A stretch of DNA of 64,000 nucleotides from Bullera alba (taxonomy: Eukaryota; Basidiomycota; Tremellomycetes; Tremellales; Bulleraceae). The notes beneath the pieces are model-generated. The model was not told the origin of the DNA. It was given only the letters and a program-made list of their open reading frames with translations, and ran no database searches. Of this stretch, positions 55,501 through 64,000 are shown in pieces (position 1 is the stretch's first letter; the number at the start of each line of letters is the position of its first letter). Location of the stretch: positions 7,341,198-7,405,197 of the forward strand of contig BCIX01000001.1 in assembly GCA_001600095.1 (NCBI GenBank), given 5' to 3'. A program made the position numbers and the translations under genes.

Positions 55501-56138
55501 TGGACTGGAACGAGCTGCCTTGATCGGCTCGGGGTAGGAGTAGGCAGTCGGTGATTGTACTCACAATTGCCAGAGTCGGAGCATATCGGATCGTGGACAG
55601 TCACCAGGAAAGATCTAGTGAGCGGGTTAGCCTGGACTACACTGTCTTCTCGATTTCCTGCTCTATATGCTCTGGACATACCCGTCCTGTGAAAGATAAG
55701 CACAGTTCAGATCTATCAGGACGGCGGGGACGTACTGGAAAAGTGCCTTCGACTTGGATATCATGTATCCCCTCCGCAACGTCGTCTACAACCCGAATCA
55801 GCACTAGCTTCGCCGTCATCTTGAGCACAGTACTCACCCATCACATGCCTCCTCCCGAGCATCTTCTTCCCCAAGTCCATCAATTCCGCCACGGAGGAAT
55901 TGCCATCCCTGATATACTCGTGAAGCTGGTGTGCGATCAAAGCCACCGCCTCGGGTCGGTTCAATATCAGGCCTCTTGCCAGCCGGCGTTGGGCAAGGAT
56001 GCCCAAGTTCGAAATGAGCAACTTGTCCTGTAGTTGCCGAATTCAATAAGGAAGGAGAAATATTCAATTGGATACTTGGTCAGCTATGCGAGTTATAGTT
56101 CGAGCTGCACGTACCTGCTCCCTAGGCAGGAGGTGCAT
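52566..56138 (-). CDS. URE1: Urease, single-chain fungal type
   Basis: Nickel enzyme hydrolysing urea to ammonia and carbamate, with gamma, beta and alpha parts fused. The start MHLLPREQ and [39 protein letters not shown] (gamma part) are followed by [13 protein letters not shown], the beta part ([40 protein letters not shown]) and the alpha part: [30 protein letters not shown] (Ni-binding HxH), [11 protein letters not shown] (carbamylated Lys), [28 protein letters not shown], and [20 protein letters not shown] (flap Cys-x-His). Near the end come [20 protein letters not shown] and [18 protein letters not shown]; the C-terminus is [10 protein letters not shown]. All catalytic residues are visible. 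More than ten short introns. No accessory (UreD/F/G) gene lies in the window. Confidence 0.95.
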
Positions 56139-56900
56139 TGCGAATATCAATCACCGACGACGTCGGACGTTCCGCTTCGATGGGCTGTGGAGCTGTGGTG
56201 ATGACAGCCGATCTGAATGTTTGACGCTTCTGCAGACGGCTGCTCCCACTGATGGGCTGACTTGCGTACACGTCGGAGACTCGCAGCTTGCTCGCAGGCT
56301 CGCAGCTCGCAGCTGATAAGGATCACTCGTATCTACCTTGACTTCCCACGGTGTTCTCTTCCCGAACGCCGAGCTCTTCGGACTTTCCTTCGAGGCCAAC
56401 TCAAGCCTTCAAGGCAGTCAATCATCCTGCTCTGGCTGTTCCTAGATACCGATTCCGCCCATCAGGCGTCAGGCCTCGTCCTGCCCCATCTAACATCTTA
56501 CCGCACCATGGCCCGTGTTTCATCATGTCTGACCCGCACGGCCTGCGGCCTGCCTTCGCCCGTCTTCGCCCGCGTCTTCCCGGCTGCCGCTGGTCCCGGG
56601 CAGGATCTTGCCAGCAGCGAGCGAGCTGGACGTGCAGCGACGTGACAGCTAACAGCCTGTTCTTGTGCTCCGTCGCGTAGCAGCTGTTGGGCTTCCACCA
56701 CTCCTCTTGACACGGCCTCGTCTTCACTCACTCCTAAGTGTTAACCCAGACTCGAGATCACGCTTAGAGCCTCGAGTCAACGACAGACACCTCTACAACC
56801 GCACTAGAAGACTCTTGCTTCGACATCCGACCTGTTCGCCCGTGAGCGCGCGAACAGGTCCTGGCCGTCCATCACATCGCCATCACCGTAGCATTCAACA
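56139..56900. promoter_or_regulatory. Divergent intergenic region, urease / F-box-like gene
   Basis: 762 bp between divergent starts. It contains pyrimidine-rich leader-like sequence and only shadow frames. A 12-bp inverted repeat-like motif (CTGTTCGCCCG...CGAACAGG) occurs near 56830-56858. Confidence 0.4.
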
Positions 56901-58595
56901 ATGTGCGTGATCTACGAGGAGGACGAGGTACTAGTGAGTTCACATTAGAGATGGTGTATATCGCGACACCAGCCTAAAGCCGGATTGATAGACTGATGTC
57001 GATCACAGGAGAACGCTCCGATACTCCGAAGCTACGCGGAAATCCTGCCAGATGTCTGCGAACACGTCCATAGCTACGGAGACACATCAACTCTCCTTGC
57101 TATCCAGCAATCCTCGCGAGTCGGCTGGGAGGCCGCTACACCGTTCCTCTACAAGACGTACGTATTCCGCAACGCGGAGGACCACTACCGATTCACCGAG
57201 TGGGTCTTCTCCTACGACAGCCGGCGACGAGAGCGAAGCGTCGTCGCGTTCAACTATGTCAAGACGATTGACTTTCAGCATTGGATTCCGCATGATCTTT
57301 TCCTGAGGCGCCTCAAGCTGCACAAGCAGCTGGGACAGAGGAGGGGTGGCGTTGATCTCATCCTGTCCAGCCTCAAGCCGGTCGAGTATCCCCTCACCTA
57401 CGGGCTCGCGAACCTGGATAGACTGAGGCATGCTCAGTATCGGTCGAGGCCGAAACGCCGAGGATGGTGTTCACGCAGCCTAGGGTGGATTCGGAAATCT
57501 CGGAGAACGATTCGGACCTCTATCACCTCTGTAGAGAAGACTTCGAACACCGGGTACGCACCCGATGAAGAGCGAACATCGATACCTGGAAAACTCAACT
57601 CCGCACCCATCTTCCCGAACCTCGCCCATGTGCGGGTCAGCAAAGAGGCTCAACAGTATCTGTCATCGTACGACCCAAAGACCGTACATATCGACCTCGA
57701 CGAGCACGGACTCGACATGCTAGACCTCGGCAGAGGATCAAAGGCGGGAAGATCCACCGGGGGACTCGATGACTGGGGGACTTACTGGTCCGAGGGTATC
57801 GCGACGGTCTTGCTTCAACTCAACATGGCAGCTTTTACCACGAGCTTGGCGACTGTCACGCACCTGTGTTTCGATCACCCGCCTCTCCGGCAAATCCCTC
57901 GAAACCCTGGCGAGGCGAACAACAATGCGAACAGGGCGTTGGACTGTGTGGGCAGGTGGCAGGCAGTCGAAATAGGCGCATTACTCGACCTCCTCCGACC
58001 CACTTTCAACCAAAAAATCGAGATTCACTGTCACAATGTACCAAGCCTGTTTCTGACCACCCTCAACTGGTCTGGCTTCAGCGTGCACTTTCATATCGCT
58101 TCCAGATTGTCCGAACCAGACGTCCCTCTAGCTCTAGTGGAGCTGTCTACTGGGATATGCGACCAGCTCGGCTTCAGCTGGCCTCCTTATGCTCGAGCCC
58201 TCTCCGCTTTAGGCAGTACTGTGGGACCAATATCATGGTCGCTCATCGGGTTCGAGGAGACACTTCTCGAAATCGGTCCCAGTTGGCTTTCGATGCTTGA
58301 TCGCTTTAATCTGAAGATCGGAGACTTGGTGATGGCCATGGCCAGAAACGCCATACCAGGCCGCGCTGAGGTCGGCGTAGCAGCTGCTGCTCGTGCTCGT
58401 GCGCTAGCCCCCAGCAACGGCATACAGACAGACTCCCGAGCTGCAGACAATCTGGTCTCCACAACACGACAGTGCGAGGCGTTTCTTCAGTCCGAAGTCG
58501 ACGCTTTGAAGAATGACCCTCAGAGGTTGAAATACATCTCGAGGTCGGAGGCTGATCACTGCCCGGTCTGTCAGCGTGAGTACCATGTCTCCTAG
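56901..58595 (+). CDS. F-box-like protein
   Basis: Probable substrate adaptor of an SCF-type ligase or a related F-box-like protein. Exon 1 (56901-56933, MCVIYEEDEVL) joins across a 75-nt intron to a long exon giving 539 residues. The F-box-like segment is SYAEILPDVCEHVHSYGDTS, LLAIQQSSRVGWEAATPFLY, KTYVF. The rest has spaced Leu-rich strands (FTTSLATVTHLCFDHPPLRQ, LLDLLRPTFNQKIEIHCHN, GISWSLIGFEETLLEIG-like) as in the solenoid-like C-termini of fungal F-box proteins. The last residues are HCPVCQREYHVS; a GTGAGT inside that codon run could instead splice to a short exon ending Arg-Val and a stop at 58644-58646. Function beyond the fold is unknown. Confidence 0.7.
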
Positions 58596-59129
58596 TAGTC
58601 TTCTCAATAGCGTTCGCTGACGCCCCGTTGTTCGTTAGGTGTTTAACGGCGAGGAGTCGGAAGGATCAAGACAAAAAGACTGGTGCTCGGTGCTCGGCGG
58701 TGACGTGTGCTGTTCAGCGTACGTCCTTGTAAGCTTTTGCAATCCGTATATCGAGAGTTGCAACCGTATGGTTTGAATGTATGTTTGAGATTAGTATCAG
58801 CGGGCCAAGTCGATCCTCGGTGGTCGAGACCATGCTTGGCCTTGCGCCTATCTCTCTGCAGAACATCCTCGTCGCCTTACAGTACGACCGCATCCTCTGC
58901 CTGGTTCACCGACATATGCATTGAAGATACAACTTGGCAAAGCCCTAGATGATTCCGATGATCCAATGACTGACACTGTGACTGGGCTATACAACTACTG
59001 TGAATACAAGGCCTGTCCATCCCTGCCCCCTCTGCTCGACTTCAGGCGGTATCTCCACCACCCTATTTTGGCTGCTCCATCCGCCTATCCTCTCCTTCCT
59101 CTGTACTCTCCGTTCCCATTGTCCGGCGG
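58596..59129. other. Convergent intergenic region
   Basis: 534 bp between the F-box-like gene and the next minus-strand gene, apart from a possible terminal mini-exon ending at 58646. No other feature seen. Confidence 0.5.
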
Positions 59130-61994
59130 TCACGGCTCGTACTTTGGCAAGAAGAACGGACGAGCTCGGGGCGGACTCTCCCGAGCGCTCGCCGTCGATC
59201 CCTGTGATGTCTGAGCTGCATCGGGCACCACTTCCACTAGGCCCTCCTGGACATCCGGGGTCGTCGATGATGACGGGTCGTTGTCGACGTCGGCATTGTC
59301 CATATCGTCACCGTCTCCGTGCTCTTCTTCGGGATCCTCCTCGAGGGGCGGGGCAGAGGGCGCTACGGGCGCAGAGGCAGGTGCGGGCGGTGCGGAAGGT
59401 GCTGGTGCCGAGGGCATTTCGAGTGATGTCGGGGGAGCCGATGGACTTGACGTGTCGTGTATTTGCGTCTGAACCCAATTCTCCCCAGCCTCGGACTCTG
59501 GGAGGAGATCCAGCTCGCCTAGCTGGGCCATGGTCTCCAAATCGTCTCTCCGCTCCTCGGACATTCTGCGCTCCGACACCGATCTCTCCCTCTCAGCCAT
59601 ATCTGATGGCTGGGGCTCGCCTCCGGCGGACACTTGGGTCAATCTAGACCTGAGCGATCGCAGGGGTTGCAATCTCGGTGGAGGGGGTATATCGGGGTGT
59701 AATTGTCCGACCGACTCGTCCGTTCCTACCGCTTCGCTCTCGAGGTCGTGCCGTTCGAAGCCATCGTCGTCAATGTCGACATGGGGGGCAGAAGGCCCTT
59801 GTTCGTGACCAGAGCCCAGAGCGGAGCGCTCGTCGATAGCACGCTCCAAGTGAGGTGGTTCCGAGGGCGAGGGGTGACCGAGGGGGGAATGTGTGTTTGG
59901 CGGTTCTGATCCGCCCATCCTCATTCTCTCAAGCACACGCTTATCGTCCGTGGCGATATGCCTGACCCTCTCTTCGTCCTCTGCTTCACGATCGTAATCC
60001 ACCATTCTCGACTTGCCCTCTGCCCTGCTGACGACCGCGAGGGCAGCTTCGGACTCTGCCGTCGCTGGAGCGGGATAGTATCCTGGCGCGCGGGTCTTCT
60101 CCGTCGGGGGTAGACCTGGAGGTGGATCATCTTCCGTGTCGCCATTGTTGCTATCGCTAGATCGACGTCTGCGTCCAGAGCCAACTCCGCCAGCTCCGCT
60201 TGAAGTGGGCATTCCGCCAAAGCCACCAGAAGCACCGTTCGAGCCGCCGACACCACGGTCGCCCCGACTGTCGCCGCTGCCGCTGTGGACCGATGCTGGT
60301 CGGTACGCCGGGGGGAAGTATGGAGCGGGAGTCGTGCCAGCAGTGTTTGTCGCAGTGGCGAGTGGGATTGCGGGCGGAGTCCCATCGTCGATGGTGGTAT
60401 GCGTCGTGTTGGAGCTCTCTTCCGGGGATGTGGTATCGGTAATGTCCCGTCTCCTACCCTCTGAACTCGTCCTCGAGCCTTCTCCATCCACATCGCCATC
60501 GGGCGAGCCTCCATTTGCAAGGACGTCCGAAATCGTCCTCAATGTCTCTCCAGACGATCGACCACCCGCCTCTACGTTGGGCTTGGGTGTACCTTCCGCC
60601 TCGTCATCCTCCCTGATCACCTCAATGACAGCCTCATCCTCCGCCTTGTTGCCCTTGCGGCGTCTCATCCCGCGCGTCCACTTTTTCACTTTGACTCTGG
60701 CGAAACCTCCGTGAGAGGCGTCGGTGCGTTGTTTGTTTCTGTGCTGTTTCTCCAGTTCCGTCAACTTCTCCTTGAAAGCCGCTTCCGCCGCAGATCCATT
60801 GATATTGTTATCGTCAAGACCCGCCGCCGCCATGGCTTTGCGGCGCAGACGGTCCGCCCTTCGTTTCGCTTTACGATGCGCTTTTCGTCGGTTGAACACG
60901 AGTCTGAAAACGCCAAGTGTCAATCCAGGCTGTACAGGCAGATTCCCGCCAGATCACTCACATTACGATTCCGACCACAATGGCCACAGCGAGAACGACC
61001 GATGCGACGGCGATAAGCGGTACTCTGTAATAACTCGTCCTCGTCGACTGCTGTCCCCAACCCTTCGGGAGCGTCGATTCGACAGCAAACGATGAGCCGG
61101 ATGATCCTTCCACTGGCATGGTCTCTTCAGGAGCTAGGACGCCGCCGACAGTCTTTGCCTCGTTAGCTCTGTATAGATTTCTGGTGATGAGCTACTCACC
61201 CCTGCTTGCCGGCCGTAAAGACTCCACGCGCTTTCCACCTTTTCCCATTGACCCGAGTCCGCTCTCGTCAGGACATAGGGTAGTCTTGTCTCTGGGACCA
61301 CTTTCACTTCGGTTGGGAGCACGGTGGGTGTTATAGCGGTCGTAATGTACGCGACGTCCCGCCGATTGAGTGTTGGTGTGGGTGTGATTACTGGGACCAC
61401 GTCGATTTGCGGGCTATTCGACGGTATCAGGGGAGGTGGAGCGGCAAACGTCGTCGTGAGGAAGGGTAAGAAGGACAATGGTGAGATGAGGTACCGAAGA
61501 TTACTCCGTATCCGCAAAGGTGACCTTGTTGATGATATGGACGTTTCCTCCGAGGCGGTGTCCGCTGGCACTTCGATCGAGCGACGACGAGATCGCCGTC
61601 GTACCCGACTCTCTTCTGAAGCTCGACGGGTTTCCAAGGAAGTCGGTGGCTCCAGAGTCTCCAACTGCTCGCTCGTCCAGAGTCGCTCGCCGCTTCGCTC
61701 TTCCTGCTCCGACCCATCCAACACACTCAACATTCTCCATCCTCCTTCCGTGCTTCGCGACCGCCGCGACGATCGCTCAATCTGCCTCTGTCGGCAGATC
61801 GCACACTCGTCACTTTGCCTCGTTCTCCTATGTATCCGCGACTCTGGCCGATCTCTCATCCACGACGAAGGCCCTGCTTCCGCATTGCCGTCCGGGTTGA
61901 TGTCGACCGGGGTGTGGAAGGTCATGGGCGTCGCTCGGACGACACCACCACCACCCCGGTCCATCTCCATTTGATCCGATCTTCGTCTTTTCAT
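59130..61994 (-). CDS. Single-pass membrane protein with large disordered cytosolic tail
   Basis: No family recognised. Exon 1 (from 61994) encodes an Arg/Ser-rich N-terminus (MKRRRSDQMEMDRG; CAICRQRQ) of about 160 residues, then a hydrophobic stretch (NLRYLISPLSFLPFLTTTFA) followed by APP, very like a cleavable signal peptide but internal. The lumenal part includes LNRRDVAYITTAITPTVLPT and SAWSSLYGRQAG-type sequence. A small exon supplies the membrane helix VPLIAVASVVLAVAIVVGIV. The last exon, from about 60905, begins VFNRRKAHRKAKRRADRLRR (basic stop-transfer) and runs for about 590 residues of acidic, Pro/Ser/Gly-rich disorder, ending RPFFLPKYEP. If the internal signal is real, either the true start lies downstream through an unseen exon or the N-terminus is cytosolic with two membrane spans. 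Confidence 0.65.
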
Positions 61995-62164
61995 CTTCTC
62001 ATTCCATCGGAGTGTTGCTTGGTGAGACGGCTTATCGCATCAAAGAGGAGATAATTCGAGTCGAGTGTGGAGATCGACGAGGTGTAAGTGATCGGTGACT
62101 GTGTGTTGGCGCGAGGTCAAAGTGCTGTGCAAGCGTTGATCCTAATCCGCACTTCCTCTCCGAC

Positions 62165-62515
62165 CTAATATCGTGTCGAGTCGATATGCACAAGGGGTGG
62201 CACTGGCACGTCTGTATGTTCTCGTGCTGCGCAGTGTCTGACCGAGCCTTGAGGGAGGGGTCGATATCGTGAGGTGTCGAGTATCGGCGTTGCCTTCTCC
62301 TGCTGCTGACTGATTTGTCGCTCCGTTCCCTCAGATCCTGGTCGGCTCTTGTGCTCCGGACACTGGTCGATGGTGCCTCCAAGTGGATCGCAATGCTGAC
62401 AGAGTGTCAACAAACAGAACTCGTCTGGATCCTTTGGGTTATCGAATGGTGAATATCCCTCACCCCACTCTTCTTCAAACCCCAGCGTTCCTTTTGCAGG
62501 TTCTACAAGTTGCAA
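62165..62515 (-). CDS. Candidate small or upstream ORF
   Basis: 116-codon frame starting MQLVEPAKGTLGFEEEWGEG and containing FCLLTLCQHCDPLGG and QCPEHKSRP, about 130 bp downstream of a TATAAATA on the same strand. The first half looks protein-like (acidic, with a Cys-x-x-Cys), the rest does not. It may be an upstream ORF or first exon of the following membrane-protein gene, or a separate small protein. Confidence 0.25.
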   Translation of the reverse strand: MQLVEPAKGTLGFEEEWGEGYSPFDNPKDPDEFCLLTLCQHCDPLGGTIDQCPEHKSRPGSEGTERQISQQQEKATPILDTSRYRPLPQGSVRHCAAREHTDVPVPPLVHIDSTRY

Positions 62516-62642
62516 TTCCCCGTTCCCGGCGCCCCTTCGACGCTATGTATCGATTCCGTGCGCTTTCTAATCCTGTCCTTCTGGTGCCAATCTAGCAATC
62601 AGACTACGCAGCAGTGTCTCGTGATGCGTTGGTTCGTTGATT

Positions 62643-62650
62643 ATTTATAG
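62643..62650 (-). promoter_or_regulatory. TATA box
   Basis: TATAAATA on the minus strand, a strong core-promoter match in GC-rich surroundings, 128 bp upstream of the ATG at 62515. Confidence 0.5.
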
Positions 62651-63140
62651 CCTCTGAGTGGATTGGGATGGGTTGCGACCAGTCGGAGTGAGACCCGAGC
62701 GCCTTGTTGTGGCAGTGGTCCTTTTATCGTCTGGCGGGGGTGGGCGAATGATTGAGCAGACGGTGATAGTGTGATGGTGATGCAAGGTGCAATAATAGGA
62801 TGGATCGAACCAGTGTGAGTGCGAATGAGAATAGCAAAGCGACGAACGGACAATCTCTCTCCCTTGCGTGTCCGAGGTGAAAATGGCAAAAGGCGAATGA
62901 ACCGTCTCTCTCGTTGCCTCCGGCCCGCGCGTGCTGTGTCTCCCCGTCTTTGAAGCGCTGACGGGTGACTTCCACCGTACACTCGACGTGTGAGCAACTG
63001 AGCAGCACCTGTGACCTATGCATGCGATGCTACCACCTCTTCATACTACCATCACTCCATGCCTCTCCATAGCACACACTTGACCATCGTATCTTCCATA
63101 CTAAACGATACCATAGAGCATAGTAGAGCATCCGACCACC

Positions 63141-63217
63141 GCCCCTCTCCTCCGCTTCTTCCCTCGCGTCCCCCCTCCTCCTCTCCCTCCACCCCTCTTC
63201 CCCCCCCCTTGCCCCCG
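63141..63217. repeat. Polypyrimidine tract (plus strand)
   Basis: About 75 bases almost entirely C and T with long C runs, interrupted by a few G and A. Low-complexity promoter-type sequence that could adopt a triplex or i-motif/G-rich complementary structure. Confidence 0.8.
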
Positions 63218-63777
63218 TTGGCCCTGCTCAGACACCAGGAATAGAAAAACAACCGGTGGCAAATTATTCCCTATTCGGGTAGATATCCACTTGTATTACG
63301 TACACCACTTACCGTATTAACCCGGCGGCGCGGTCACTCGTCTCCGCCACCCGGGGAGTGCGGTGTGGGGAGGAGCCGAGGGCGATCTCGATGGCGTCGA
63401 GTTCCAGCTCTTCACACCTTCTTCTCAGTCTTCTATGGCAGTCTCGACGGCTCTGGACGGATCCGACTCGCTCGGGCCGAGTGCCGATCACTCTCAGTCT
63501 CGAGCACAAGTACAAGTATGTATTCCTCCTGCTGCTCGGCCGTGAGGGAGACTGACCTGGAGCGAACACCTGCTGTTACGAGCAGGAGCACGAGCTCTTG
63601 TCGCTCTTCGCAGTGTCGCACTCCTCTGCATGTTTTATACGCAGTCCTTTGCCCTTCTTACATACTACTGCTCATCTCTTTCCCGCCCAGCGCTGTACAT
63701 TGAACCTAGGCACACGAGTCTACGACTCGCAATCGAGATCGCCTGACCACGCATCCGCACTAACGACTGCATGTACG

Positions 63778-64000
63778 CTACGGCTTTGCGGCATCCCAGA
63801 CGACCGCCATGAAATGACGGTAAAACCTTCCCTTTCCAGCCTCGCTGATCTCCTCCACCTCCGCAGCAGTCAGATCTACTTTTACGAGAGCTTCCAGTTG
63901 TTCCGTCTGTCGACCATCATCTCGAGATGTGCTGCGGGGGGTTTCAAACTCCGTTAGCGGGACGTAACTACGTGGGCTTCTGACAATCAAGACCAGATCT
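63778..64000 (-). CDS. Probable aldo/keto reductase, C-terminal fragment at window edge
   Basis: Only the 3' exon is in the window. The frame contains TSRDDGRQTEQLEALVKVDL, TAAEVEEISEAGKGRFYRHF and MAVVWDAAKP before the stop at 63778. The Leu-x-x-Leu plus (V/L)xLTxxEVxEIxEAG pattern is the closing helix region of aldo/keto reductases, NADPH-dependent cytosolic carbonyl reductases. The upstream part to base 64000 may be partly intron: FETPRSTSR follows a CCGCAG that could be an acceptor. The family call rests on a short stretch. Confidence 0.45.
   Translation of the reverse strand, partial: DLVLIVRSPRSYVPLTEFETPRSTSRDDGRQTEQLEALVKVDLTAAEVEEISEAGKGRFYRHFMAVVWDAAKP

Larger units (their letters stand above)
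61995..63777. other. Long upstream region with a possible small gene
   Basis: 1.8 kb between two minus-strand genes. It includes a minus-strand TATAAATA at 62650-62643, an open frame at 62515-62165 (116 codons, see separate entry), and a C-rich pyrimidine tract at about 63141-63217. Nothing else is coding with any confidence. Confidence 0.4.

Overview
The window is nuclear DNA of a basidiomycete fungus, most likely a tremellomycete yeast (Cryptococcus/Kwoniella/Saitozyma-like). Nearly every gene is split by short introns (35-80 nt) with GTGAGT-type donors, CTGAC/CTAAC-like branch sites and YAG acceptors. There are no operons, genes sit on both strands, spacing is 200-1800 bp, and the recognisable proteins are all eukaryotic. 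I saw no rRNA, tRNA, CRISPR array or intact transposon. Exon junctions were read by eye from splice signals and frame continuity, so outer coordinates are firmer than internal junctions.

Left part (1-8.7 kb): an RTC4-domain gene running off the left edge (minus), then about 3.7 kb of poorly resolved sequence (a frame-mosaic stretch, then a minus-strand candidate gene carrying a 125-135 bp direct duplication). A short uncharacterised plus-strand gene follows, ending in a 72-bp imperfect palindrome, then a DAO-family FAD oxidoreductase (minus).

8.7-20.7 kb: the oxidoreductase is divergent from a YAT-type amino-acid permease. Their shared spacer holds paired GATA motifs and a cluster of five phased GATA cores. 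A second, ACT-type amine/amino-acid/choline permease follows, then a BIM1-like secreted/membrane protein and a Pho80-type cyclin. The two permeases, the oxidoreductase and the urease further right all concern nitrogen acquisition.

20.7-39 kb: a DUF938/METTL26-like methyltransferase, a long HECT-like (UBE3D-type) E2-binding protein, a GDP-fucose-type sugar-nucleotide transporter, a Ser/Pro-rich single-pass membrane protein, a fused prolyl-4-hydroxylase-type 2OG oxygenase, a Lys-rich nuclear-type protein with an internal duplication, and a second Ser/Thr-rich membrane protein with a signal peptide.

39-64 kb: FHIT hydrolase divergent from EMC7; a 699-residue intronless unknown; a vacuolar-type aspartic protease; the ribonucleotide reductase small subunit divergent from mitochondrial IF-2; urease; an F-box-like protein; a third single-pass membrane protein; and at the right edge the 3' end of a probable aldo/keto reductase.

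No clearly novel multi-gene system stands out. The most interesting items are the phased GATA array between the permease and oxidoreductase, the 72-bp palindrome at a gene end, the duplicated block read in different frames, the BIM1-like protein lacking the expected N-terminal copper-ligand His, and several fused or extended proteins.
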